Source of the DNA: Silvibacterium bohemicum
GTDB lineage: Bacteria; Acidobacteriota; Terriglobia; Terriglobales; Acidobacteriaceae
Assembly (NCBI RefSeq): GCF_001006305.1
Contig: NZ_LBHJ01000020.1
Location: 124,001 to 188,000, forward strand
Reading direction: 5' to 3'
DNA: 64,000 nt
Part shown: in pieces, positions 29,461 to 39,843 of the stretch
Position numbering within the stretch: the first letter of the stretch is position 1
Layout: each line of letters begins with the position of its first letter
Notes under the pieces: model-generated
The model's input: the letters and a program-made list of their open reading frames with translations, nothing else
What the model was told of the DNA's origin: nothing
The model's database searches: none
Made by a program: the position numbers and the translations under genes

Positions 29461-32400
29461 ATGAGATTAGAGCCATATCTGGCTACGCAAGAAAAGAAGC
29501 AGAGCGTCATTCGATGGCGACTCTGGCTGTATGGCATCGCTACAGTGGTGCTGATTTTGTCCGGATCCCCACATGCAGCATGGGGCCAATTCGATTCCGC
29601 AACCGTGCTCGGAACGATTAAGGACCCGAGCGCAGCAACCATATCCTCAGCGACCGTCCAGCTATCGAGCATCTCCAAAGGTGTGACGGTGACTCGTCAG
29701 ACCGATTCAAACGGCAACTATGAATTCGATAACGTGCAGCCGGGCGAGTTTACCGTTACAGTAACGGCCCCCGGATTTCAGACCTCGACCACCAGCCCAT
29801 TCGTCGTCAACATCGGAGCTAGACAGCGAGTTGAGCTGACGTTGAAGCTTGGCACGAATACGGAAAATGTCACCGTTTCGGGCGCAGCGAGCTTACTTGA
29901 AACCGACTCCAGCGACCGCGGAGAAACTGTCCAATCGCGTGAGATCGTAAACCTTCCGCTCAATGGCCGCGCCTACGCCGATCTGGCAACCCTCGTGCCC
30001 GGCGTTCGTAAATCGCTGCTCGAGGTCTTGTCCAATCCCAGCCGGGATGCCTCCTACAACGTAAACGGGTTGAACTCGATGGCAAACAACTTCCAGCTGG
30101 ATGGTATCGACAACAACGCGTATCAGACAGCAAACCAAGGGTTTTCAAACGAGGCCGTGATTCCGTCTCCCGACGCGGTACAGGAATTCAAGGTTCAGAC
30201 GGACAACTATAGCGCTGAATTCGGTCGGGCCGGCGGAGCGATCATCAACGCCACCATCCGGAGCGGCACGAATCAGTATCACGGTGTCCTATACGAGTAT
30301 CTTCGGAACACCGACCTCAATGCGTACGGGCCTTTTCTTGGGAACGGCGTGAAGCCAACGTTGGTTCAAAACCAATTCGGCGCCACGATTGGTGGTCCCA
30401 TCAAGCGCGACAAGCTGTTCTTCTTCGCGGACTTTGAAGGACTCCGCAACGTCAACCGCACTATTCAGACCGCCGTGGTTCCGACCGCTGCGCAAGCTCA
30501 GGGTATCTTCACCGACGCCAATGGCAATCCCATCGCGCTGGTGAATCCAATCACTGGCGCACAGTATGCGAATGGACGAATTCCTGCCGGTGACCAGAGC
30601 CCGTTTGCTTCGAAAGTTCTCAGCATCATGCAGGGGGACGCCACACCCAATGCAACCGTGGCGCCCGGCGGAAATAACTACGTCTCAACGCCAGCGAATA
30701 GAACCACCACGAATAAGGGTGACGCCCGAGCCGACGCCTACATCAGTCCGCGGCAGACCGCATTCGCTCGTTACAGTCAGAGCTCGTGGGAGGTCCTTAT
30801 GGCTCCCAATATTCCAGGCCTCGCAGGCGGAAACACCGTTGGCACGCTCTACGCTTACACGCGGCAGATTGCGGGTGGCTACAATTTCACCCCGACACCG
30901 AGATCGGTCCTTGAGCTTCGTCTTGGCTTGACATGGACGAACAGCGGCAAAACACCGCTGAACATCGGCGCGGACAATCTGCTGGCCGACTTCAACATCC
31001 CGAACGTGCCGACCGACCCATCGCTCACCGGCGGCCTTGACACTCAAGTCGTCACCGGTTTCTCTCAGTTCGGGCGACAGTCTTCCAATCCACAGTTCAC
31101 CAATCCTTTCTTAGCGAACCCCAAAGTCAACTACAGCGTGCAGAAGGGACGCCACAGTATCAAGGTTGGCTTCGAATACGGCTTTCTCAACCAAGCGATC
31201 TCGGACTTCCATCCACAGTATGGCGAGAGCTTCTATGCCAGCCAATTCAGCCGAGGAGCTGCGGCATCTGCCACCGATGCTGCGCATATCCAGGCGTATA
31301 ACCTGGCCGACTTCCTGACCGGCGCACGTAACAGTTACCAACTCAATAATCTGGCGACTGTCGAGATGGAACGCCGCATGTATATGGGCTACGTTCAGGA
31401 CGACTTCAAGCTCAGCGATAAACTCACATTCAATCTGGGCTTGCGGTATGAGCTCGTCACTCCCTATTGGGAGCAAAACAACCACCTTGCGAACTTCGAT
31501 CCAACGAGCAACTCGTTGGTCCAGGCGTCTTCAGGTGACCGCAGCCTCATCAACACCGACAAGAAAGATCTCGCTCCCCGCTTCGGCTTTGCTTATCAGG
31601 TAGACCCAAAGACGGTAATTCGTGGAGGATACGGAATCGGCTTTATGCACTTCTTCCGTGTTGGTGGTGAGAGCCTATTGGCTTATAACGGCCCCTACAT
31701 CGTCGACGCCACGATTAACCAGACTCCTCCTTCCGTGACGGGTGGGCAACAACTCTGCACATCGCTTACACAGAACCCCAGCAACTGCTTCCGCACGACG
31801 CAGATGGGTTACCAGACGAACTTCGCGTCGGCGCAGAACTTCTCGACACTGTCCGCTCAGACTCGCTACATTCCTCGCGACTTTGAGGCTGGCTACGTTC
31901 AGGCATTCCATCTGACCGTTCAACGCGAAGTCATGAAGAACACAACTCTAGAAGTGTCATATGTTGGCAGTCATGGGGTGCATATTCCCGTCCTCACCGA
32001 CTTCAATCAGGCTGCCACCGAGCCGGTAGCCTGCAACACTGATAGCACGAAATGCACTTCGCAGCAGGCAAGGCGTCCGATCGGTAACTTCACGAACATT
32101 CTCGCGACGTTACCGACCGGATTTCTGAACTTCAATTCGCTGCAGGCGAAACTCGAGCGGAGATACAGCAACGGAATCTACCTCATCAATTCGTTCACAT
32201 GGTCGAGGGCGTTCAACAATGCATCCGCGGACTTGGAGACGAACGGTGGAGACTCCGCAAACGTAAACTTCTACAACCCGGCTGGGGACAGGGGGCCGTC
32301 AGGCTATGACCAGCCTCTAAACGACACACTTTCGATCACCGCGGACCTGCCATTCGGCAGGGGGCGCATGTTCGGCCAGAACGCGCCGGCGTGGCAGCAG

Positions 32401-32904
32401 GCAACTCTTGGAGGATGGCAGGTCTCAGCTATCAACGTCGTGAGCAGCGGACTGCCGATCAACCTGACCTACGCTCCGCAAGGACAGTATGTGGTGTCGA
32501 GCACCAGTTCGGCCTATGCGATTCGTCCAAATCTTGTTAGCACACCTGGTGCCGTATATGCGCCGAAGTCGGCCCGAGTGAAGACCAACAGCGGGCTCAC
32601 GAAGACGCTCAACGCAAGTCAGGTGACTGTTCCTACCCCGAGTCAGTTCTTCGGCAATGCCGGTCGAAATGCCCTCCGTGGTCCGGCATTCGCGCAGCTC
32701 GACCTCGCGCTCCACAAGTCAGTGCCACTTTGGTCTGACGCAAGCAAGCTGGAGTTTCGCGTAGAAGCCTTCAACGTACTCAACTCGACCAACTTCCAGG
32801 AACCAGACAGTGCCATCACCGACGGGGCCAACTTCGGAACGTATACCGCAGCTAACGCCTATCCATCCCGTCAGGTACAGGTAGCCCTCCGTCTGGCTTT
32901 CTAA
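29461..32904 (+). CDS. Oar-like TonB-dependent receptor
   Basis: 1147 residues from ATG 29461, chosen because AAGGAG lies upstream. The signal or anchor segment is WLYGIATVVLILSGSPHAAW. A carboxypeptidase-regulatory-like beta-sandwich follows (VLGTIKDPSAATISSATVQL, YEFDNVQPGEFTVTV). A plug domain (VNGLNSMANNFQLDGIDNN, AVQEFKVQTDNYSAEFGRAG) then leads to a long beta-barrel ending in VALRLAF with a terminal Phe. It is an outer-membrane importer for large substrates, powered by TonB. The substrate is unknown. The divergent neighbour is its likely regulator. Confidence 0.93.
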   Translation: MRLEPYLATQEKKQSVIRWRLWLYGIATVVLILSGSPHAAWGQFDSATVLGTIKDPSAATISSATVQLSSISKGVTVTRQTDSNGNYEFDNVQPGEFTVTVTAPGFQTSTTSPFVVNIGARQRVELTLKLGTNTENVTVSGAASLLETDSSDRGETVQSREIVNLPLNGRAYADLATLVPGVRKSLLEVLSNPSRDASYNVNGLNSMANNFQLDGIDNNAYQTANQGFSNEAVIPSPDAVQEFKVQTDNYSAEFGRAGGAIINATIRSGTNQYHGVLYEYLRNTDLNAYGPFLGNGVKPTLVQNQFGATIGGPIKRDKLFFFADFEGLRNVNRTIQTAVVPTAAQAQGIFTDANGNPIALVNPITGAQYANGRIPAGDQSPFASKVLSIMQGDATPNATVAPGGNNYVSTPANRTTTNKGDARADAYISPRQTAFARYSQSSWEVLMAPNIPGLAGGNTVGTLYAYTRQIAGGYNFTPTPRSVLELRLGLTWTNSGKTPLNIGADNLLADFNIPNVPTDPSLTGGLDTQVVTGFSQFGRQSSNPQFTNPFLANPKVNYSVQKGRHSIKVGFEYGFLNQAISDFHPQYGESFYASQFSRGAAASATDAAHIQAYNLADFLTGARNSYQLNNLATVEMERRMYMGYVQDDFKLSDKLTFNLGLRYELVTPYWEQNNHLANFDPTSNSLVQASSGDRSLINTDKKDLAPRFGFAYQVDPKTVIRGGYGIGFMHFFRVGGESLLAYNGPYIVDATINQTPPSVTGGQQLCTSLTQNPSNCFRTTQMGYQTNFASAQNFSTLSAQTRYIPRDFEAGYVQAFHLTVQREVMKNTTLEVSYVGSHGVHIPVLTDFNQAATEPVACNTDSTKCTSQQARRPIGNFTNILATLPTGFLNFNSLQAKLERRYSNGIYLINSFTWSRAFNNASADLETNGGDSANVNFYNPAGDRGPSGYDQPLNDTLSITADLPFGRGRMFGQNAPAWQQATLGGWQVSAINVVSSGLPINLTYAPQGQYVVSSTSSAYAIRPNLVSTPGAVYAPKSARVKTNSGLTKTLNASQVTVPTPSQFFGNAGRNALRGPAFAQLDLALHKSVPLWSDASKLEFRVEAFNVLNSTNFQEPDSAITDGANFGTYTAANAYPSRQVQVALRLAF

Positions 32905-32983
32905 CAGGATTGCGGACCTAACCAAACAAAATCAACCTAGGCGGCAACATCGTTCCGTGTTGCCGCCATACCTCCGGAGACTC

Positions 32984-34051
32984 ATGAATCGTCTTTTCAT
33001 TCTCGCTCTTTGCATGCTGGCCTGGCCTCTTGCCGCAAGCGCAGAAAGCACCGTCCTTGTTACCTTGAAGCTCGTTAAGACAACCACCGCGCCGGCAGAT
33101 CTTCCGGTAGCCATAGACTTTCCTTCAACGTGCAAAGCCTGCCAGCTTGTCGAGGATCCTGCATATGCGCGCCAGAACACCCGCGAAGTGATCCTCGCCA
33201 TGCGTGTGCCCGTGTCTACTCCGATCCCGTTGCGCGTGAGAACGGACGCAAGCGCGTTTAGGCGTGTGACCCTCGAGACTGTCGATCTCTCCTTCGAACG
33301 CTCCTCAGGCGGCTTACGCTTTATAGTGCCATCGCAAATCGCCGATCGCGTGAACTCTGGAGAATTTCAAACTCATCTTTACTGGCAAGGAGTTGAGCTG
33401 CGCCTCGAACACGGTGATCCAGCGCGTAGAGCAGGTGATTACACCGAGGGCGTCTTTCCCGATGTTCAGCGACGCGCTGCAAGCAATCTTGAGTTCGGTC
33501 TGCTGGAGGCCATTCGGAGACTGGGACTGGATCACTACGTCGATGATCAGAATCTGGGCCGCCTTTTCCTGATGGGCTTCGACACCAACTACCCGCACGG
33601 ACATCATGACTCTCCGCCGCACTTTCATCTGGCGTTGTGGCTACCCAACTATCGTGGGGGAGCCAGCCTGATTCCTCACTTCTATTTGACGCCTCAAGGG
33701 TTGATCGCAAACTCCATCGTGATGCCGTATGACTGGCCGATCAAGAGCGCAGAGTACAAGGCCGGCGAATCGTTCTCTGTGACGGATATGCTGGTCCGCC
33801 CAGTCTACTCACTTACGATCACGCCGGAGGGCTGGCTAAACATAGCCCGCTTTGATGGGGCGCAATGTTCCTTGCAGCCTCTCGCAACGGGTTTTGACAG
33901 CGGTGTAAAAGTCGCCTGTCCTAACTTCTCTCCGTTTTCCATTCAGGTCGATGATGACATCAGTTCCGGACAGATCCGCGAGTCGATCGATGGGGAAAAG
34001 TCAAAAATTTTCTACTACGATCCCGACACCGGAGCTCTGCTGCAGCCGTGA
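32984..34051 (+). CDS. Secreted hypothetical protein with His-rich segment
   Basis: About 355 residues from ATG 32984 with signal peptide (NRLFILALCMLAWPLAASAES). The central segment NYPHGHHDSPPHFHLALWLP carries five histidines and could bind a metal ion. Flanking regions are beta-rich. No known catalytic family was recognised. It starts 80 bp after the Oar receptor and is co-directional, so it may be an associated periplasmic or surface protein. The start at 32984 was preferred over 32957 because the signal peptide then begins properly. Confidence 0.7.
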   Translation: MNRLFILALCMLAWPLAASAESTVLVTLKLVKTTTAPADLPVAIDFPSTCKACQLVEDPAYARQNTREVILAMRVPVSTPIPLRVRTDASAFRRVTLETVDLSFERSSGGLRFIVPSQIADRVNSGEFQTHLYWQGVELRLEHGDPARRAGDYTEGVFPDVQRRAASNLEFGLLEAIRRLGLDHYVDDQNLGRLFLMGFDTNYPHGHHDSPPHFHLALWLPNYRGGASLIPHFYLTPQGLIANSIVMPYDWPIKSAEYKAGESFSVTDMLVRPVYSLTITPEGWLNIARFDGAQCSLQPLATGFDSGVKVACPNFSPFSIQVDDDISSGQIRESIDGEKSKIFYYDPDTGALLQP

Positions 34052-34244
34052 CCTATTTGCTGAATTGCTTGGGAATAAGGGACGCTTAGACACCTACAAA
34101 ATTCCTTGGGTTATCGAGAGCAGACTGTTTTGTGCCGGACGCATCGATGGCCGCTGATCTCTTCGGTCTACTTGACGCTGTAAAAAATTGCCTAGTAACT
34201 AAATTGCATTAACTTGCAAATCAGTAAGGAAGGTATATCTCATC

Positions 34245-34667
34245 ATGAGTGCTAATTTTCTTTTGACAGCAACTGCGATTGCCTTTGGCGGAGTCTTGCT
34301 TTACGCACAGACCTCGACCTTGGCGCAGGCGTCTGCGGTATCGCAACCGAACTCCCAAACTCATTCGACCGACATCTCACCATCTAAGGCCGCAAAAATA
34401 GAGGAAATGCTTCCAGCCACGGGCACTAAGCCCCAACTGCTGCAAATTCTTGGGGAGAGGCGGGAAGGCCTCAAGCGGTATGCCGATCGGAAGACCGTCG
34501 TCCCAGGCATCGCACACGCGAAGGTCGTCGCGACCTCGGTCAAGGAGAAACAGCTCACAGACGACTACCTAGCCAAGATCAATGGAATCGCCGATACCGA
34601 GCTGACCTGGGATGAGATCAAGCCAACTCGTTCCCAAGAGCGTGGACTGCGACAGCATCTTTCTTGA
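34245..34667 (+). pseudogene. Truncated DUF2059-type protein, paralogue of next gene
   Basis: 140 residues with signal peptide. The part ISPSKAAKIEEMLPATGTKPQLLQILGE aligns with ISPEKSAKIDEMLTVTGTKSELSEVLSQ of the next protein, and both share the LSEDYRAEINKIADTE region. After IADTELTWDEI the similarity stops and the conserved FYKSPAGKAM core is missing. It looks like a tandem duplicate cut at the 3' end. A short functional product cannot be excluded. Confidence 0.6.
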
Positions 34668-34749
34668 TGCCATCGATCATCTCCCAGCAGCCAGTTTAAC
34701 TCTTCAACTTTTGCATTTTGCACGTCAGACCAGGAGAACTCTCCCCATC

Positions 34750-35451
34750 ATGCGCCTTAATTCTTTTTCGATCGCCACAATGCTGGTCTGTAGCAGCCTG
34801 TCGCTTAACGCACAGGACACTCGACCGGTTTCCGCAGCGACGGCTCCTTTGCAGACCGAGTCGCGTCCGTCCGCCATTTCTCCCGAAAAATCCGCAAAGA
34901 TCGACGAGATGCTTACGGTCACGGGAACTAAGTCTGAATTGTCAGAAGTTCTCTCTCAGGGAAAGACAGCTCTGAAAATGTTCGCTAGCAGAAAGGTGGT
35001 TGTGCCTGGAGAGTCGCTTGAAAAAAACAAGGGGATCTCTCCGGAAGAAAAAAAGCTCAGCGAGGATTATCGTGCCGAGATAAACAAAATTGCGGACACT
35101 GAGTTTGGCATCGAAAACCTGGAAGCAGCTATGGTTCGCTATTGCGCGGATAACTTTAGCGACGAGAACATAGACGGCATCATCGCTTTCTATAAGTCGC
35201 CTGCAGGCAAGGCAATGCTGGAAAAGGGGCCTGCTCTCAACCATGTCGCTTACGATTTCATGGAGAAGCTCAAAACTCGGCTTGGAAGCGAAACGGATCA
35301 AATTACAACAGCTTACATCGAAAAGCGCAATGTGATTCACCCACCTTTGATCGCGGAGCCGGCCGTAACGCCCAAGACGGCGAAGCCAGATACTCGCACG
35401 TCGACTAACAGAGAGCCGGAGACCGGAGCCGATGGCGACGGTCCAGAGTAA
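34750..35451 (+). CDS. Secreted DUF2059-domain protein
   Basis: 233 residues from ATG 34750, with AGGAG at 34731-34735, about 14 bases upstream. A signal peptide (SIATMLVCSSLSLNAQD) is followed by a helical region. The DUF2059 core ENIDGIIAFYKSPAGKAMLEK lies near residue 145. The C-terminus is Pro/Thr-rich and acidic. Proteins of this family are small periplasmic or exported helical proteins of unknown function. The truncated copy just upstream shows a tandem duplication. Confidence 0.75.
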   Translation: MRLNSFSIATMLVCSSLSLNAQDTRPVSAATAPLQTESRPSAISPEKSAKIDEMLTVTGTKSELSEVLSQGKTALKMFASRKVVVPGESLEKNKGISPEEKKLSEDYRAEINKIADTEFGIENLEAAMVRYCADNFSDENIDGIIAFYKSPAGKAMLEKGPALNHVAYDFMEKLKTRLGSETDQITTAYIEKRNVIHPPLIAEPAVTPKTAKPDTRTSTNREPETGADGDGPE

Positions 35452-35769
35452 TCGAGAATTCGAAGCAATACTTTACGCGTAGCTGCCGCAAATGATCGAG
35501 GCGAATTCGGTCGCCGCACCGGCAGATTGAGACTGCTCGGCAGCTATTTCTTGTAGATGAGATTGATTTGACTCAGTACGCGTCAGCGTCGCATCTCGCG
35601 AATCATCAGAGACGGCGGCTTCTCCACGACGATCTGCCTCGGTCAATCCTGACGACCGATGTCTGGATGGAGGGCGTGCTGAATGTATTCTCCGTCGGCG
35701 TCTGTCTCGACTTGTTCTGGGGCAGGCAAATAAAACAAGAATTCCACTGATCAAAGGAAAAGGATCTCT
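35452..35769. other. Intergenic region without supported gene
   Basis: About 320 bases between two rightward genes. A basic, Arg/Ser-rich open frame on the minus strand has no family features and no good ribosome-binding site. No tRNA or strong hairpin was seen. The last part (ATCAAAGGAAAAGG) provides the ribosome-binding site of the next gene. Confidence 0.5.
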
Positions 35770-37152
35770 ATGCCCAATAACAGTTGGTTTAAGACGCTCT
35801 TCTTTGTGCTCGCGCTAAGCGGGAGCATCATCATGCACGCGCAAAGTTCTGGCACTTCGTCAAACACTGGCACCTCCGGCGTCTCACTAGGACCCGGCTA
35901 TGACACAGACCACATTCTGTCTGCGATGTATAACAGACATTCCGATCTTGTGATTGTTGCAGCTCACAGAGGCCTTCATTCGATTCTGGATGACAATGGC
36001 AACGCGTGTTGTGTAACTACGCTTCCTAACTCGAGTATCAAACTCGACTTCAGCAAAACTCCCGAAAACTCTCTTCAAAGTATCTATAACGCCGCACTCA
36101 TGGGAATTGAGGCAATCGAACTCGATGTCCGGCTTACGCAGGACGGCGTGCCGATTCTCACCCACGATTCCACATGGGGGCGTGAGACGAATGTCGGAAA
36201 CGCTGATGGAAAATGCTGCTTCGATCCCTGGGGTCCCGGTCCCGGTCTTTCGGTACCAGATGGAGATCCAGGTGAGTTGGGCGGTGGCGTCAGCAACGTA
36301 GGAGGGCAGGAGGCGGCGGGTTTGAATCCCAATGTCAGTGGGTGGAGCAATGCTTCAGTGCAGGATACATTAAAGCTGAGAACTTCCACCAACTTCGCCT
36401 GGTCAACTTGGAACGAGGCACCGCCGACCTTGCAAGCGGCGATTGACTATATCGGGCACAACAATATTCAGGCTGTGTTTACGCTGGATGTCAAAGACGG
36501 AACTTCTCTCCAGGCGGTGTGGAAGCTAATTGCACAAACCGGGTTTTACAGGGTAGCTATCCTTAAGTACGATGCTGCATATACCTACATGTGGCCCGCT
36601 ACGCTTCAAAGTGACTTTAATAAATTGATGTACGTTACAAAGAACTCATCTGACCCGGATTCCAACTACGTAAAGGTCATGCCGGTATATCAGACCAGCG
36701 GAATAGCTCCAGGTCGCTTCGGAAGCGAGCCTCGGGAGCTCGCTTCGATGCAAGCTTACAACGCATTTCCGTTCACTGCAGGCATGGAGGTGGACCTCAA
36801 ACAAAATCCGGGCATTCTTACATCGCTCTACAACTGGGGGGATTCGGGAACGCCTAGGGCGCTCGCTAACTTCAACCCTTATAAGGAATGGGTGGCATCC
36901 GGCGCCGATCAGACGAACTACGTGAATTATCAGTTTTTCAACAGTAACGGATATTGCTGCTCTTTCCTTAGCCAGTATTTCTACAACGGAGCGCCTAACG
37001 GCCAGCCCTCCGACACCGCGGATCAACGGCCTGATTGGAGTTTCATCTTGGCTAACAGAAATGGATTCAATTTCATAACTACCGATAATCCGCTGGCTAT
37101 GGGGTCGTATCTGTGGCAAAGAGGGCAACGTAATACGAGCTACTTTTTCTAA
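35770..37152 (+). CDS. Secreted glycerophosphodiester phosphodiesterase family protein
   Basis: 460 residues with signal peptide (LFFVLALSGSIIMHAQSS). GDPD motifs are clear: VAAHRGLHS with the catalytic His-Arg, KTPENSLQSI, then MGIEAIELDVRLTQDGVPILTHDSTW with metal-binding Glu/Asp and the second His. A 40-residue Gly/Pro-rich insertion follows the last motif. The C-terminus ends DNPLAMGSYLWQRGQRN. It hydrolyses phosphodiesters such as glycerophosphocholine outside the cytoplasm. A hairpin at 37234 follows. Confidence 0.9.
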   Translation: MPNNSWFKTLFFVLALSGSIIMHAQSSGTSSNTGTSGVSLGPGYDTDHILSAMYNRHSDLVIVAAHRGLHSILDDNGNACCVTTLPNSSIKLDFSKTPENSLQSIYNAALMGIEAIELDVRLTQDGVPILTHDSTWGRETNVGNADGKCCFDPWGPGPGLSVPDGDPGELGGGVSNVGGQEAAGLNPNVSGWSNASVQDTLKLRTSTNFAWSTWNEAPPTLQAAIDYIGHNNIQAVFTLDVKDGTSLQAVWKLIAQTGFYRVAILKYDAAYTYMWPATLQSDFNKLMYVTKNSSDPDSNYVKVMPVYQTSGIAPGRFGSEPRELASMQAYNAFPFTAGMEVDLKQNPGILTSLYNWGDSGTPRALANFNPYKEWVASGADQTNYVNYQFFNSNGYCCSFLSQYFYNGAPNGQPSDTADQRPDWSFILANRNGFNFITTDNPLAMGSYLWQRGQRNTSYFF

Positions 37153-37233
37153 GCGAGCAGTAGAAACCTCAGCCACCCATAATTCGTTCTGGGCCCTATC
37201 CTGAAAGCCGAATGGCCTCGGTCCGAACAAGAT

Positions 37234-37270
37234 CTGGACACTGCTCCTTCTTCCAAGGGGTAGTGTCCAG
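37234..37270 (+). terminator. Hairpin downstream of GDPD gene
   Basis: Perfect 9-bp stem CTGGACACT (37234-37242) with AGTGTCCAG (37262-37270) and a 19-base loop. No T-run follows, so it is a possible, not certain, terminator. Confidence 0.45.
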
Positions 37271-37502
37271 AGGGATCAGTTCAGCGGCAGCGCAAGTATA
37301 TGCCTCCCATTAGGTGCAACTTGCCCTCGGCTGGCGTTTCAAACTAATTCGACCCAGGAGGGAGCGGCAGCAGATATCCAACCGCGCCTTATGCTTCTTG
37401 CGCGTTGGACAGCACCTGGACTCCCCCCTTCAATCTTTGACGGTCAAACAGTTGTGCTTTCAGTTGCAACCATCGTCCCCCCGAACACCTCTGCACAAAT
37501 AA

Positions 37503-38030
37503 GTGTCGCTCCAGCGACACCGAAGAAGACGGCAACGATCAACCGAGGGCAGAACAGATTTCCCCAGGAACACGACTCTCAAGTTCAACGCCGATGGCAC
37601 GCGGCGCGCTTTCGCTGGTAATACCGTTCTCCGTCATCCGCCTGTCCAATGCGACATGCGGGACGCGATGGTTGCTCTACACGACGATCTTGCAAACGCC
37701 TCTTTTCAGCACAACCGTGAGTTTTTGTGCGCCATGATCTCTCCAACTTTTCCCTCAAGCATAGATCTCTCCTTTGGAGAGGGGGCACTGTAGGTAGGTC
37801 ATCAAGCTGCGCATGGGTACATGATTGATGAATGCAAAGCCTCCACTGGACCGCACTTCGAAACGTTGGGGTCTCCTCCAAAGTAATCATCTTGATCGTT
37901 CGCTAAGTGACACGACGACTTTGACAAGTTTGTGCGCGATCACCACTGGCGGATCACGTCTATCGATTTTGTATTACAGGCTCCGAACGAAACAATCGGC
38001 GACTGGGAACTCTTACAGGAGCTGCCGTAA
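37503..38030 (+). pseudogene. Degraded gene, possibly DUF1868-like
   Basis: The region between the GDPD gene and the leftward lipoprotein gene has no intact gene. From about 37575 one frame reads TTLKFNADGTRRAFAGNTVLRHP and MVALHDDLANASF, which recalls the beginning of DUF1868 proteins. The frame breaks near 37790. A later segment (about 37975-38030) reads RLRTKQSATGNS in one frame and APNETIGDW in another, so several frameshifts seem present. The family call is a weak impression; the sequence between 37271 and 37500 shows nothing. Confidence 0.3.
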
Positions 38031-38032
38031 GT

Positions 38033-38653
38033 TCATTTGGCCGGCACTTCCCATCCCTGGTTGGTCAACCGCAACCCCGCTAGTTGACTTGTCTTCGAGA
38101 CTCCACTGACTGTCGTCATAATATCCCCAAACAAGCGCTGGATATCCGGCCTTTCCGCCCAAGGTGCGAGGTCCACGATCTTGTAGGTGTAGGTAACCTC
38201 GGTCTGGGAATACGAGCCCATCGCCATCGGCTCCGTCCATTTGACGATCGAATCAACGGTCTTCTCTCCATAACAAAAGCTACCGGTTTTCCCAAAGATG
38301 CCCGGGATCTCTTGGAAATATTTCTTTCCCTCGTCGGTTACTTCATACCGTTTTACTAGCCGCTGCGCACTGGACCCCAGAATGCCGGGAGCGGCAACAA
38401 CGATATCGAAAGAATGAACCAACCCAACCTGCTCCAGAGCTGTCATCTGAGCCTCGATCCCATACTGATCCTTCTGCGTAGCCCTGGAGACATCGACAGG
38501 AAACTCACGACCTATCGACGCGCAAGTTTTTCCATGTATTTCGAAATACCGGTTGATGGCCTTCCTGAAATTTCTGTCGGTTGGCTTTTTAACATTGTCG
38601 CAGGCGGTAAGGAAAACAACGCCTGCAAGAAAGATGAGAGGGAATCTGCGCAT
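38033..38653 (-). CDS. Putative lipoprotein
   Basis: 206 residues starting MRRFPLIFLAGVVFLTACDN. The lipobox LTAC predicts a lipid-anchored Cys at 18. The mature domain contains RYFEIHGKTCASIGREFPV, YEVTDEGKKYF and KTGSFCYGEKTVDSIVKW. The central part looks like a small winged-helix-like or mixed fold, with two Cys that could form a disulfide. No known enzymatic motif was seen. It stands alone between opposing genes. Confidence 0.7.
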   Translation of the reverse strand: MRRFPLIFLAGVVFLTACDNVKKPTDRNFRKAINRYFEIHGKTCASIGREFPVDVSRATQKDQYGIEAQMTALEQVGLVHSFDIVVAAPGILGSSAQRLVKRYEVTDEGKKYFQEIPGIFGKTGSFCYGEKTVDSIVKWTEPMAMGSYSQTEVTYTYKIVDLAPWAERPDIQRLFGDIMTTVSGVSKTSQLAGLRLTNQGWEVPAK

Positions 38654-38717
38654 AAGACATCCTCCGGAGCAGTTGATCGATCAGAGCGAAATATCCCATC
38701 CAGTGGGGCACTTGGGC

Positions 38718-39641
38718 TTAGTTGATTTCGATTTTGAGAGCTAAGAGCCGAGAGAAAAGATCATCGACTAGATCTTTGAGGTCGCCGTATCTCTGATCAC
38801 GTCGCATGAAAAGCACGGTCTCGATGCCAAGGTAGCGGTCGGTCAACGGCTTGAAGACGGTACCCGCATGCGTGATGTGGGCAGCGGAACGGGGTAGTAG
38901 AGCAATGCCAAATCCGTGTGCCGCAAATTCGAGAGCATGAGCCTCACTCTTCACTTCTTTGAAGAGGGGTTGCACTCCCAGATTGCCGATGTATTTCATA
39001 ACCCGCCCATAGTAGCGAGGCTGCAACGATCGAGGCATCCAGAAGACCATCTCGCGATCAAGGTCGTGCGCAGTCACGCCTACCTTCTGGGCCAGCCGAT
39101 GGTTCCGCGGCAGGCAGACCGAAAATCCCTCTCGGCCAACCCGCTGCACCCATAGATCTCGATCCGAGATTGGACCCACGCCCAGCGCGGCATGAAGCTT
39201 CCCTCGAAGAACACGATCCACCAACTCCAACGTGTTCGCGGTCTCAAGCACAATCCCGGAGGGCTCATCCCCAGGAGAATGACGTACCGGGCTCATACCA
39301 TTCAGGAGCGGCAAGAACGCACTGTGGGTGTATGGGGAATAACCTATCCGGTAAGGGCCAATCTGGATCTGCGCCTGGAATCGAGCAAGATCCCAGGCGC
39401 GTTCGGCATGCATGAGGGAGAGAGACGACTCCTGAACAAAGAGTCTTCCTGCAGTGGTCAGTTGTACGTTCCGTGTCGATCTGTCGAACAGCTTAACTCC
39501 GATGCTTCTCTCAAGAGACGAGACCCTTCTGGTGAGCGACGGTGGTGTAATGCCTAGCTTCTTCGAGGCACGGATGAAATTGCCTTCCTGTGCGATGACG
39601 ACGATCAGGATGTTCACTTCCAATGGATTCTTGCTCTGCAT
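38718..39641 (-). CDS. LysR-family transcriptional regulator
   Basis: 307 residues. The N-terminal winged HTH (IVVIAQEGNFIRASKKLGITPPSLTRRVSSLERSIG is the HTH region, residues 12-46) continues with KLFDRSTRNVQLTTAGRLF. The rest is a LysR substrate-binding domain (VNRGKLHAALGVGPI-like segment near 145, HALEFAAHGFGIALLP near 245). It acts as a dimeric or tetrameric regulator responding to a small molecule. The divergent neighbour region has no obvious target operon; its own gene and the adjacent lipoprotein gene are candidates. Confidence 0.93.
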   Translation of the reverse strand: MQSKNPLEVNILIVVIAQEGNFIRASKKLGITPPSLTRRVSSLERSIGVKLFDRSTRNVQLTTAGRLFVQESSLSLMHAERAWDLARFQAQIQIGPYRIGYSPYTHSAFLPLLNGMSPVRHSPGDEPSGIVLETANTLELVDRVLRGKLHAALGVGPISDRDLWVQRVGREGFSVCLPRNHRLAQKVGVTAHDLDREMVFWMPRSLQPRYYGRVMKYIGNLGVQPLFKEVKSEAHALEFAAHGFGIALLPRSAAHITHAGTVFKPLTDRYLGIETVLFMRRDQRYGDLKDLVDDLFSRLLALKIEIN

Positions 39642-39843
39642 GGAAACCTGCCTTTGTTGGATTAAGCTTCAGCATTGCGTAATTCGAGGGATGCACTTAG
39701 TCCCGGCGATCATCCGCGCCTGATTCGCTTTATCGGGAGTCAGATCCTGATTGACATACTAAGAGCAGGCTCTTTCGATCTCCGGAGGCTGGCGACGGCT
39801 TTAGATCGCCTTGCTACATTTGCTTATTGGAAGAGGATTGATT

